This document shows, piece by piece, positions 8,410 to 17,500 of a stretch of DNA of 64,000 bases. Position numbers and translations under genes: made by a program. Position 1 is the first letter of the stretch; each line of letters begins with the position of its first letter. The notes beneath the pieces are model-generated. The model searched no databases and was not told the DNA's origin. It was given only the letters and a program-made list of their open reading frames with translations. This DNA is from Micromonospora rifamycinica (GTDB lineage Bacteria; Actinomycetota; Actinomycetes; Mycobacteriales; Micromonosporaceae), in assembly GCF_900090265.1 (NCBI RefSeq), contig NZ_LT607752.1, positions 1,922,001 to 1,986,000 of the forward strand, read 5' to 3'.

Positions 8410-8754
8410 GTGGTCAGCCACGAAACGGTCAGCAGTATCGCCCTGTCGCTCCCCGGAGCGCACCAGTCGGCCCACTTCGACGTGACCGACTTCCGGGTCA
8501 ACAACAAGATCTTCTGCACCCTGCCCAAGCCCGGGGTGATGGGGATGCGGATCGACGTCGCCGAGCAGGCGGCGCTCATCCACCAGGACCCGGCGACCTT
8601 CTCGGCGCCGAACAACAAGTACGGGCAGAGCGGTTGGACGTTCGTCGAGCTGGCGACCGTCGACCCGACGCAACTGCAAGAGCTGATCACCGATGCATGG
8701 CGCCGGCTCGCGTCCAGGAAGCTGCAGGCCGAGTTCGACGAGGCCGGTTCCTGA
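8410..8754 (+). CDS. MmcQ/YjbR family protein
   Basis: A 114-residue protein of the MmcQ/YjbR (DUF419) family, with typical segments VSHETVSSIALSLPGAHQ near the start and ELITDAWRRLASRKL at the end. GTG 8410 is preferred because GAGGAG precedes it and family members begin at this point; an upstream GTG at 8377 would add 11 residues. The biochemical role of the family is not known; it has a small DNA-binding-like fold. Its place inside a biosynthetic operon is unusual, and it may have been carried along. Confidence 0.75.
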   Translation: MVSHETVSSIALSLPGAHQSAHFDVTDFRVNNKIFCTLPKPGVMGMRIDVAEQAALIHQDPATFSAPNNKYGQSGWTFVELATVDPTQLQELITDAWRRLASRKLQAEFDEAGS

Positions 8755-8819
8755 CGCCCGCCGCGCGACTCCGGCGGCCAGCGGCCGTCGGCACCTCACG
8801 CGAAGGAACGGAGACACCC

Positions 8820-9836
8820 GTGGGCACCAGGCGCACCATCGACGCCGACTCGATCTTCAAGCTGCTCGAACTCGGCGACTACCTCCTGCCGTACACCATC
8901 CGCGCCGTGTGCCTGCTCGGCGTGGCGGACCACCTGGTGGACGGGCCGGTGCCGATGTCCCGGCTGGCCCAGGCGACCGGAACGCACGAGCCGACACTGC
9001 GCAAGACGCTGGAGTACCTGGCGACCCGGGACGTGTTCGAGCTGGTCGAGCCGGACGCCGTGGGGCTGACCCCGCTGTCGGACCTGCTGCGCGAGCAGCA
9101 CCCCTACTCGGCACGCGAAATCTTCCTGTCGCCGGTCGCGTGCACCCGGGCGATGGAGGGCCTCGCCGAGTCGATCCGGACCGGCGGCCCCGCGTTCGAC
9201 GTGGTGCACGGCCGGTCCATGTGGGACCACCTGCGCGCCCAGCCCGAGGACGGCGAGGCGTTCGACAAGGTGATGAGCGGGGTCACCGGCATGGAGTTGC
9301 TGGCGGTGCTGCGGGCCTGCGACTGGCGGCGGTTCGGCAGCATCGTCGACGTCGGCGGCGGCAACGGCGGTTTCCTGGCCAGTCTGCTGCGCCGGGTCCG
9401 GGGCAGCCGGGGGGTGCTGTTCGACCTGCCGGGCGTGGTGGCCAACGCCCCCGAGGTGTTCGCCGCCGCCGGGGTCGCCGACCGGGTGGAGGTGGTGGCG
9501 GGCAGCTTCCTGGAGGGGCCGATCCCGCCCGGCGGCGACGCGTACGTGCTCAAGCGCATCCTCTACAGCTGGAGCGACGACGAGGTCGTCGGCATCCTCG
9601 GCCGGGTCCGCTCGGCGATGAAGCCGCACAGTCGGCTGTTCATCATGGAGGCCGGGCGGCAGGAGGCCGAGGTGCCCGCCCTGGCCCGCCGGATGGACCT
9701 GCTCATGCACACCCTGACCGCGGGCGGCGCGCGGACCCTCGACCACCAGGGCGAACTGCTCGGCCGGGCCGGGCTGGAGCTGGTCCGCAGCGTCTCCACC
9801 CCGATGTTCCCGATCATCGAGGCAGCGCCCGCGTGA
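8820..9836 (+). CDS. SAM-dependent O-methyltransferase (winged-helix type)
   Basis: A 338-residue methyltransferase of the plant-caffeate/antibiotic O-methyltransferase type. An N-terminal winged-helix dimerisation domain (LGVADHLVDGPVPMSRLAQA) is followed by a Rossmann core with SAM motif I DVGGGNGGFLASLLRR and the later VLKRILYSWSDDE. Family members methylate phenolic, enolic or carboxyl oxygens of secondary metabolites. GTG 8820 is preceded by GGAGA. The stop codon overlaps the GTG start of the acyl-AMP ligase by 4 bases, so the two are translationally coupled. A similar enzyme is encoded at 28961-29995. Confidence 0.92.
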   Translation: MGTRRTIDADSIFKLLELGDYLLPYTIRAVCLLGVADHLVDGPVPMSRLAQATGTHEPTLRKTLEYLATRDVFELVEPDAVGLTPLSDLLREQHPYSAREIFLSPVACTRAMEGLAESIRTGGPAFDVVHGRSMWDHLRAQPEDGEAFDKVMSGVTGMELLAVLRACDWRRFGSIVDVGGGNGGFLASLLRRVRGSRGVLFDLPGVVANAPEVFAAAGVADRVEVVAGSFLEGPIPPGGDAYVLKRILYSWSDDEVVGILGRVRSAMKPHSRLFIMEAGRQEAEVPALARRMDLLMHTLTAGGARTLDHQGELLGRAGLELVRSVSTPMFPIIEAAPA

Positions 9837-11437
9837 CCGGCCTGCTCGGCTGGCTGGACCGGCCCGACGAGCGGCGCGGCATCCGGTTCGCCGAGCCGGA
9901 CGGCTCGTGGCGGCTGTGGTCGTACGCCGAGCTGGCGACGCTGGTGCGCCGGTACGCGGCGGCGCTGCGCGACGCCGGGGTGGGCGCGGGCGACGTGGTG
10001 TCGATCGTGGAGACCACCGGGCCCCGGTTCGTGGGGCTGCTGTTCGGCAGCATGGTGGCCGGTGCCGCCGCCTCGCCGGTGGCGCCGCCGCCGCCCTTCG
10101 GCGACCGGGAGCGCTGGGCCGGGCACCTGCGGGGCGTGCTGCGGGCCAGCGCGCCCCGGCTGGTCGTGCACGACCCCGCGCTGTCGCTGGTCGCCGAGGT
10201 GTGCGCCGGGGAGGGTGTGCCGGCGTACGACGGCGAGGGGCTGCTCACCGGGGCGGTGGCCGACCGGCGGACGCCGGAGCCGGCCGGGCTGGCCCTGGTG
10301 CAGTTCACCTCGGGCAGCAGCGGACTGGTGCGCGGGGTACGGGTGCACCATCAGGCGCTGGCGGCCACCGTCGCCGGCATCCAGCGGTGGCTGCGGATGA
10401 CACCGGACGATCCGACCGCCTCCTGGCTGCCCGTGCACCACGACATGGGGCTGGTCGGCTGTCTGCTGGCACCGGTGGCCACCGGCTCGGACCTGTGGCT
10501 GATGTCGCCCGGCGACTTCGTCCGGCGGCCGGTGCGGTATCTGGAGTGCTTCGGCCTGCGGGGTGCCCGGCTGACCGCGATGCCGGCCTTCGGGCTGGAC
10601 CACATCGTGCGGCGGGTGCCCCGGGCGGCGCTGGCCGGGATGGACTTCTCCGGATGGCGGGCGGTGATCGTCGGCGCGGAGCGGATCCGACCGGCGCTGC
10701 TGACGGAGTTCGCCCGCTTCACCGCACCGCACGGGCTGCGTCGTGCGGCGCTGCTGCCCGCGTACGGGCTGGCCGAGGCGACGTTGTCGGTGACCGGCGT
10801 ACCGCTGGACACCGGTTGGCGGACCGTCACCGTCGAGCAGGGCGCGGTGGTGGGCTGCGGGCGTCCGCTCGCGGACGCCCGGGTGACGGTGGTGGACGAC
10901 GACGGGCGTGCCGTCGCCGACGGCACGGTCGGCGAGATCGTGGTGCGCGGCCCCGCCGTGGCCGCGGGCTACCTGCCGGCGGACGCCGACGGTACCGCCA
11001 GCGGTACCCGGCTGGCCGACGGCGAACTGCGCACCGGGGACGCCGGCTTCCTCGACGACGGCGAGCTGTTCGTGCTGGGTCGCCTCGGCGACGGGGTCAA
11101 GGTGCGCGGCCGGATGCTGCTCGCCGAGGACGTCGAGGCGACGGCGACCGCGGCCTGCGGTGCGCCCGCCGGGCGGATCACCGCCCTGCTCGGGCAGGTC
11201 GGTGACGCGCCCCGGGTGGTGCTGCTGCTGGTCCGCCCCGAGCCGGGTTGGTTGCCGGCGGCCCGGGCCGCCGCCGAGGCGGTGGCCGAGGGGGTACCGG
11301 TGACGGCGCTGGTCGTGCCGCCGGGTGTGGTGGCGCGGACCAGCAGCGGCAAGCCCCGCCGCCGCCTGATGTGGCAGGACCACCTCGCCGGGCGGCTCGC
11401 CGCAACGGTGCCGACCGCCGTGCCCGTGGCACCGTAA
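9833..11437 (+). CDS. Fatty-acyl-AMP ligase-like adenylating enzyme
   Basis: A 534-residue adenylate-forming enzyme of the FAAL/long-chain ligase type. The phosphate loop QFTSGSSG, the WLPVHHDMGLVG block characteristic of FAALs, LLPAYGLAEATLSVTG, and the late GELRTGDAGFLDDGEL are present. The C-terminal lysine region SSGKPRRRLMW also matches. It should adenylate a carboxylic acid and pass the acyl group to a carrier protein: the free ACP (34224) or the N-terminal carrier domain of the NRPS at 19678-26199. It starts at GTG 9833, overlapping the previous stop. It is not a DhbE-like aryl acid ligase, which argues for an aliphatic starter, but I cannot read the chain length. Confidence 0.88.
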   Translation: MTGLLGWLDRPDERRGIRFAEPDGSWRLWSYAELATLVRRYAAALRDAGVGAGDVVSIVETTGPRFVGLLFGSMVAGAAASPVAPPPPFGDRERWAGHLRGVLRASAPRLVVHDPALSLVAEVCAGEGVPAYDGEGLLTGAVADRRTPEPAGLALVQFTSGSSGLVRGVRVHHQALAATVAGIQRWLRMTPDDPTASWLPVHHDMGLVGCLLAPVATGSDLWLMSPGDFVRRPVRYLECFGLRGARLTAMPAFGLDHIVRRVPRAALAGMDFSGWRAVIVGAERIRPALLTEFARFTAPHGLRRAALLPAYGLAEATLSVTGVPLDTGWRTVTVEQGAVVGCGRPLADARVTVVDDDGRAVADGTVGEIVVRGPAVAAGYLPADADGTASGTRLADGELRTGDAGFLDDGELFVLGRLGDGVKVRGRMLLAEDVEATATAACGAPAGRITALLGQVGDAPRVVLLLVRPEPGWLPAARAAAEAVAEGVPVTALVVPPGVVARTSSGKPRRRLMWQDHLAGRLAATVPTAVPVAP

Positions 11438-11462
11438 CCGGACCGTCAGCGCGGCCGGGCGG

Positions 11463-12230
11463 TCAACGCGGCCGGGCGGTGGTCGGCCCGAAGGCCTCGC
11501 GGAGGTGGTCGAGTACCTCGGCCTGCCGGTCGATCAGGTAGAAGTGGTGTCCGGGCAGCACCCGGAGGTGGAACTCCCCGGTGGTGCGGCGTCGCCAGTC
11601 GGCGACCTCGGGCACGTGCGCCTCCGGGTCGTCGTCGCCGGTGATCGCGGTGACCGGCACCGACAGCGGTGCGCCGAGGGTGGGCCGGTACGTCTCGACG
11701 AGGCGGTAGTCGGCCCGCAGGGTGGGCAGCAGGGCGGTGCGCAGCTCCGGGTGCGCCAGCGTCTCGTCGGTGGTGCCGCCGAGGCGGCGCAGCTCGTCCC
11801 AGAGCTCCTCGTCGCTGCCGAGGTGCTTGACGCCCGGCCGGTGGTGCTGCGGGGCCGGACGGCCGGAGACGATCAGCCGGCGCGGCGGCAGCCCGAGACC
11901 GTGTTCGAGCCGGTGCGCCACCTCGTACGCGACGGCCGCGCCCATGCTGTGCCCGAACAGGGTGAGGTCGTCTCGCAGCAGCGGTTGCAACGCGGCGACG
12001 ATCCCGTCGACCATCGTGTCCATGTCCGTCACGCACGGCTCGTGGATGCGGTCCAGCCGGCCGGGGTACTGCACCGCCACGACCTCCACCTCGGCGGGCA
12101 GCCGGACGGCCCACTGCCGGTAGAAGGTCGCGTTGCCGCTGGCGAACGGGAAGCAGACCAGCCGCCTGGTCGCGGCCGGACGCGGCCGGTAGCGGCGCAA
12201 CCAGGAGGTGGTCGGCGCGTTCGTCGTCAC
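11463..12230 (-). CDS. Type II thioesterase (editing)
   Basis: A 255-residue stand-alone thioesterase of the RifR/PchC/YbtT kind. Motifs are the opening LVCFPFASGNATFYRQW, nucleophile GHSMGAAVAYEVA, ITGDDDPEA with the aspartate, and the C-terminal histidine in LPGHHFYL. Such enzymes remove misprimed or stalled acyl groups from carrier domains. The GTG start (12230) overlaps the stop of the imine reductase by 4 bases, so it is the last gene of the main NRPS operon. Because the C-terminal domain of the last NRPS lacks a serine nucleophile (see 14558-19681), this enzyme might also take part in chain release; that is inference. Confidence 0.93.
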   Translation of the reverse strand: MTTNAPTTSWLRRYRPRPAATRRLVCFPFASGNATFYRQWAVRLPAEVEVVAVQYPGRLDRIHEPCVTDMDTMVDGIVAALQPLLRDDLTLFGHSMGAAVAYEVAHRLEHGLGLPPRRLIVSGRPAPQHHRPGVKHLGSDEELWDELRRLGGTTDETLAHPELRTALLPTLRADYRLVETYRPTLGAPLSVPVTAITGDDDPEAHVPEVADWRRRTTGEFHLRVLPGHHFYLIDRQAEVLDHLREAFGPTTARPR

Positions 12231-13360
12231 GAGCCGGCCGCCTTGTCACCGGCGGCGGCGATGGCGGCGATGTCCTCGTCGGTCAGCGGCCGGGGCGGGG
12301 TGGAGGAGAGCAGCTCCGGCGGCCCGAGCCGCAGGGTCAGGTCCTGCCACAGCTTGCACAGCGACAGGTGGTGCTGGCCGCGGCGCAACGGGTCCTGCCG
12401 CTCCTCGACGGCCTGACGCAGCTCGGTGAGGGCGTGCGCGATGCCCGCCGGCCACAGGCTGCGGAAGATGTGCCGGTACGACGGCACGGTGGCCGGCCCG
12501 AGCACCACGGCGCTGGGCGCCTGCGCGTCGTCCGGCATGGTGGCGTAGTGCGGGTCGGCGTTGGGGTCGGCGACCTCGCGGGGGAAGTCGGGGCGGGCCG
12601 ACCAGACGACCGGTCCGTGGGTGTTGACCAGGGTGAGGTTCCCGGCCTCCGTGCCGATGCTGATCCGGTGCATCAGGTGGGCGTAGTTGTCCGGGTCGGC
12701 GGGGTCCATCTGGTTCTGCACCCGGAGGGTGACCGGCACCCCGGCCAGCACCCCGTCGAGGCTGCGGAACGGGATGTCCAGAGAGGTCGAGGCGCGCACC
12801 GGCGGGGTCGACTCCGGCAGGTCACCGAAGACGAAGGGGCGCACCCCGCCGAGGGCCTGCCCGAGGATGTCCAGCAGGGAGTACGCGAGCTGGAACCCGG
12901 CCGCCGCGTCGACGTAGAGCGGGCGTTGCCGCCGGGTCAGCTCCTGCGCCGCCGCGACGAACCGGCGGACCGGGGCGACGTGGGTGTAGAACGGGTTCAG
13001 GTGGTAGACGACCCCGTGCCGGCGGGCGGTGCGCAGGTTCTCCGCCAGCTCGTCGTGGTGCAGGGGGTGCTCCTGGAGCACGTGGATGCCCCGGGCCATC
13101 AGGGCGCGGGCCAGCTCCGAGCCGCGGCCGCCGAGCAGGCCGCCCCGGATCACCACGCACGCCATGTCGATGTCGTCGGGCAGCTGCTCCGGATCGGTGT
13201 ACAGCGGTGCGCCGTAGCGGCGGGCGCAGGCCCGGGAGCGTTCGCTGCCGGCGGCGACCACCCCGGCCAGTTCGAAGGGCAGGTCCGGGTTGCGGAACGC
13301 CTCCAGGTAGACCTGACCGAAGCGGGCGCCGCAGACGACCACCCGGGGACGTTGCCTCAC
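12227..13360 (-). CDS. Thiazolinyl imine reductase (PchG/Irp3/YbtU-like)
   Basis: A 377-residue Gfo/Idh/MocA-type oxidoreductase. The N-terminal Rossmann segment VVVCGARFGQVYLEAFRN with its GxxFGxxY pattern, followed by RALMARGIHVLQEHPLHHDEL and HLNPFYTHVAPVRRF, is characteristic of thiazolinyl imine reductases of pyochelin and yersiniabactin synthesis. These use NADPH to reduce a carrier-bound thiazoline to a thiazolidine. That fits the cyclization modules of the two NRPS genes upstream and the methyltransferase in the last module, which could then N-methylate the new ring nitrogen as in pyochelin. Starts and stops overlap on both sides (GTGA), placing it firmly in the operon. Confidence 0.93.
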   Translation of the reverse strand: MRQRPRVVVCGARFGQVYLEAFRNPDLPFELAGVVAAGSERSRACARRYGAPLYTDPEQLPDDIDMACVVIRGGLLGGRGSELARALMARGIHVLQEHPLHHDELAENLRTARRHGVVYHLNPFYTHVAPVRRFVAAAQELTRRQRPLYVDAAAGFQLAYSLLDILGQALGGVRPFVFGDLPESTPPVRASTSLDIPFRSLDGVLAGVPVTLRVQNQMDPADPDNYAHLMHRISIGTEAGNLTLVNTHGPVVWSARPDFPREVADPNADPHYATMPDDAQAPSAVVLGPATVPSYRHIFRSLWPAGIAHALTELRQAVEERQDPLRRGQHHLSLCKLWQDLTLRLGPPELLSSTPPRPLTDEDIAAIAAAGDKAAGS

Positions 13361-14469
13361 AGTGCCTCCTCCACGTGGCCGCCGACACCGGCGGCGTCGC
13401 TGTCGTACACACTCAGGTCGCTCACCTCGGCGGAGCCGGTGAGCAGGTCGACCGCGAACCGCGGGTCGAGCGCCTCGCCCGCGTGGTGCAGGCCGGCGGG
13501 CAGGGTTCCCCCGGTGAGCGCCGCCACGGCGACGGCGGCGAACACGCCGGTCAGCGCGCTGGCGCTCGCGCCGCGCAGCACCAGGGTCCGGGCGTCACCG
13601 GCCGCGGTGGTCAGCTCCACCACGATCAGCTGGTACGTCGGCTGCCCGAAGGTGTCGAGTTCGGCGGCGCGGCGCAGGGCCTCGGGGGCGTCCCCACCGC
13701 CGGGGGGCTGCCGCAGCACCTGCGCGACGTGCGGGCCGGCGAAGACGGAGTACCAGGTGGCGTCGGCGACGCCCAGGCTCCGGGCCACCCGTTCCAGTTC
13801 GGTGCTCAGGTAGGGCACGGCCGTGGCCGGCTCCGGGAAGAACGGCAGCTCGACGTCGGTGCGGGTGGGCAGTGGCCGCGCGGCCCGGACGCCCCCGGTC
13901 AACGCCGCCCCGGCCTGGCCGAACCCCTCCCCCACCCGCAGGTAGTCGGCGGCGGCGGTGGCGGTGAACCGGTCACGGCCACCGAGGTAGCCCAGCACCG
14001 CGCGCGGCGGTGCGGACCCGGTGGCGGCGAGGTGGCGGGGCAGCAGCGCGCTCAGGCCGGGCATCATGCCGGCGCTGATGACGGCGGTCCGCTCCGGCGC
14101 TCCCGTCACCAGTGCCCGCACCTGCTCCCACAGCACGTCGTCACCGGCGGCGTCGACGTAGTCGGCGCCGGAGGCGAGCGCCGCCCGGGCCACCCGGTCC
14201 TCGACGAGGTGTGCCGGGCCGGCGCAGTTGAGCACGACGTCGCAGCCGGCGCAGAAGCGCTGGAGCGCGTCGGTGTCGGCGAGGTCGAGGGTCTCGACGG
14301 TGGGCGGGGCGTCGCCGTCGGCGGACAGCCCGCCGCGCAGCGCGTCGAGAGGGGCGCGGCGGCGGCCGGCGAGACGCAGCGCGTGCCGGCGGTGCCGGTG
14401 CAGCTCGGTGACGGCGGCGGTGCCGACCGCGCCGGCCGCCCCGACCACGCCGACCACCGGCCGGCTCAC
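13357..14469 (-). CDS. Saccharopine dehydrogenase-like NAD(P)-binding protein
   Basis: A 370-residue protein opening with the dinucleotide-binding strand VVGVVGAAGAVGTAAVTEL, then NCAGPAHLVEDRVARAALASGADYVDAAGD, the hallmark of the saccharopine dehydrogenase N-terminal domain. A homologue pairs with the imine reductase in coelibactin-type actinomycete clusters, as recalled from the literature; its reaction there is not established to my knowledge. It may reduce or oxidise a ring imine or an aldehyde. GTG 14469 follows GGAGG; 88 bases separate it from the NRPS upstream, and its stop overlaps the imine reductase start. Confidence 0.85.
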   Translation of the reverse strand: MSRPVVGVVGAAGAVGTAAVTELHRHRRHALRLAGRRRAPLDALRGGLSADGDAPPTVETLDLADTDALQRFCAGCDVVLNCAGPAHLVEDRVARAALASGADYVDAAGDDVLWEQVRALVTGAPERTAVISAGMMPGLSALLPRHLAATGSAPPRAVLGYLGGRDRFTATAAADYLRVGEGFGQAGAALTGGVRAARPLPTRTDVELPFFPEPATAVPYLSTELERVARSLGVADATWYSVFAGPHVAQVLRQPPGGGDAPEALRRAAELDTFGQPTYQLIVVELTTAAGDARTLVLRGASASALTGVFAAVAVAALTGGTLPAGLHHAGEALDPRFAVDLLTGSAEVSDLSVYDSDAAGVGGHVEEAL

Positions 14470-14557
14470 CGGGGGCCTCCGCCGACCGGGGGCGACCCGG
14501 TGGGGTCGCCGGTGCCGCGCCGGACGCCCCGTCCGCCGGTGCCGGAGACCGGGCGGC

Positions 14558-17500
14558 TCACCGCGCCGGACCCAACGCGGTGCAGAGCGCGACCGGCTCG
14601 GCGGACCAGCGCAGCTGCTCCGCCGACAGGTCCGTCTCGACCACGTCGAAGCTGCCGAGGCAGAGGTCCTCCCAGAACTCGGTCTCCGCGTCCCGGGCCG
14701 GCAGCACCACCGTGATGTCCCCGGCGTAGATGGACGGCTCGTGGCGGGCGAGAGCGTCGCGTACCCCGGCCGTCGGCCCGTCCCCGGTGCCGGCCGCCGG
14801 GCGGTGAGCGGCGACCAGGCGCAGCCCCTCGACGAGCACCCCGCGTTCGGTCAGGTTCCGGGCCACCTCGACGGCGAGGACCGCCATCGGTCCGTGGGCG
14901 AGCAGCTCCACCTGGGGCAGGTCGGCGTCGACGACCGCCTGGGCGTACGCGGCGGCGGCGTTGTCCACCGAGGGCAGCAGGTCCAGCCCCGCGCCGGTGA
15001 ACACCCAGGCCGGTGCGGCAGGGCGCAGCGCCGCGGCGAGCGGGGCGACCCCGTCGGCCGATCCCGTCTCGTCGGGCAGGAAGATCCGGGGCACGCCGGT
15101 GCCCTCGGCGTGCACGGCGACGAGCAGGTCGGCCCGGCGTTGCGGGCCGGTCTCCGTCGCCTGCTCCCCCGCCTCGGCGGCGGCGGTCAGCCACTGCGCG
15201 AGCCGGGCGACGGTCGCCAGCTCCAACAGGTTGCGCAGCACCTCGTCGAAGAACAGCGTGCGGGCCAGCGGAATCTCCTCGATGATCCGCCCGGCCAGCT
15301 GGGCGGCCACCAGCGAGTCCCCGCCCAGCTCGAACAGGTTGCCGTCGCGCCCGACCGGCGTGCTGAGGGCCTCGCTCCACATCGCGACCAGGTCGCGTTC
15401 GAGGTCGGTTTCGGGTGCCACCCCGGCCAGCCCGGTCTGCGCCCGGCTCTGCCGGCGGCCCAGCCGCCCGGCCAGGGACCGGCGGTCGATCTTGCCGTTG
15501 TCGGTGACCGGCAGCTCGTCGAGGATCTCCACGGTGCCCGGCACCATGTACTCGGGCAGCACGGCGCGCAGGTGGTCGGTGAGCGTCCGGGGGTGCGTGG
15601 GCGCGCGGTCGGCCTTGAACCGGGCGGCGAGCACGCACATGCCCATCCGCCCGACGAAGGTGTCCTCGGCGGGCAGGCAGACGGTGGCGTCCGCGCCGGC
15701 CCGGTCGAGGATGTCGCGCCACCGGTCGCGGGTGAGGAAGACCGCCCCGGTCCCGGCGCGGTCGTCGGTGAAGTCGCCGGTGGCGTCGTCCAGGCGGACC
15801 AGCAGCTCCAGCGACGTCATGATCTGGTAGTGGTCGCGGGTCATCTCCAGGGCCACCAGCCAGCCGCCGGGGGCGAGCAGCCCGCGCAGCCGCTCCAGGA
15901 CCCGGTCGACGTCGGCGGTGGTGTGCAGCACGTCCCCCGCGACCACCAGGTCGAAGGAGTTGGGCGCGAGACCCTGCTCGGCGGGGTCGCCGTCCAGGTC
16001 GTACAGGCCGAACCGGACGCCCGGCACCTCGGCGAAGCGGGCCTGTGACTTCCCCACGAAGTAGGGCGACAGGTCGGTGCACAGGTAGTCGACGTCCTGT
16101 CCGGCGAGCGCGTCGAGGACCGCCGCCGTGGTGCCGCCGCCGCCCGCGCCGACCTCCAGCACGCGCAGCGGGCCGGGACGCCGGGACCGGGTGCCGAGCT
16201 CCGCCACGACGGCGCCGGCGGCCCGGTTGGCCCAGCGGTTGAAGACCGCCTCCTCGTAGAGCTGCTCGGAGACGTCGAGGCGGCCCTCGGGGAAGAGCAG
16301 CTGGAGCGGATCCTCGTCGCCGCGCAGCAGCGCCGGCAGGTGCCGGATGCTGGCCCGGAAGTAGTCCAGCAGGCGCTCCTCGCCCGGTAGCGCCACCGCG
16401 TCCACCGCGGCCCAGGCGGTGTCCAGCGCGTCCGGCGCGACGGTGCCGGTGAGCCGGTAGTGGTCGCCCTCGACGGTCAGCAGACCCTCGGTCACCAGTG
16501 CGGCGAGCCAACGGTGCAGCAGCCGGTGGTGCCGGGGCGCGGCCCCGGTGGCGGCGACGACCTCGGCGGCGGTCCGCCGGTCCTCGGGAGTGGTGAACAT
16601 GCCGGCGCGGCGGAAGGTGTCCAGCATGGCGGGGAGGGCCACCTGGTCGAGCCGGTGGGCGTACTCCAGGTAGCGGTCCGGGTCGACCCCGTCGAGCGCG
16701 GCGTCGCCGGCCCGGACCGCGACGGCGGTCAGCCCGGCCACCTCCGGGGCCGGGGGTGTCGCGGTGGCGGGCTGCGCGAAGGCGACGAGCGTACGCTCCA
16801 ACGGCTGGTCGCCCGCGACCAGTACCGCCGCCGCGGCGACGTCGGGATGACCCTGCAGGGCGGTCTCGATCTCGGCCAGCTCGATGCGGTGGCCACGGAT
16901 CTTGACCTGGTGGTCCTCCCGGCCGAGGAACTCGATGTCCCCGTCGGGCAGGTAGCGGCCCAGGTCCCCGGTGCGGTAGAGGCGCTCACCGGTGGCCGGG
17001 TGCACGATGAACCGCTCCGCCGTGCGCTCGGGGTCGTGCAGGTAGCCGCGGGCCAGGCCGGCGCCGCCGATGTACAGCTCGCCGGTGACCCAGTCGGGGC
17101 AGGGCCGCAGCAGCGGGTCGAGGACGTGGAAGGTCTGGTTGGCCAGCGGCCGGCCGTACGGGATGCTGGCCCAGCCCTCGCCGACGGTGCCGATCGGGTA
17201 GTGGATCGACCAGATGGACGCCTCGGTCGCCCCGCCGAGGCTGACCACCGTCAGGCCGGGCACCTGGGCGCGGATCTGGTCGGGCAGGGCCACCGGGATC
17301 CAGTCGCCGGAGAGCATCGCCAGCCGCAGGGTGGGCAGCCCGACCCCGGCCACCCCGAGGTATCCGGAGAGCATCTGGAGTTGGGCCGGGACGGAGTTCC
17401 ACACCGTCACGCCGTGGGTGGCCACCAGGTCGGCCCAGTGCGACGGGTCGGCCCGCCGTTCGGCGTCGGGGACGACCAGCGCGCCGCCGACGGACAGCGG

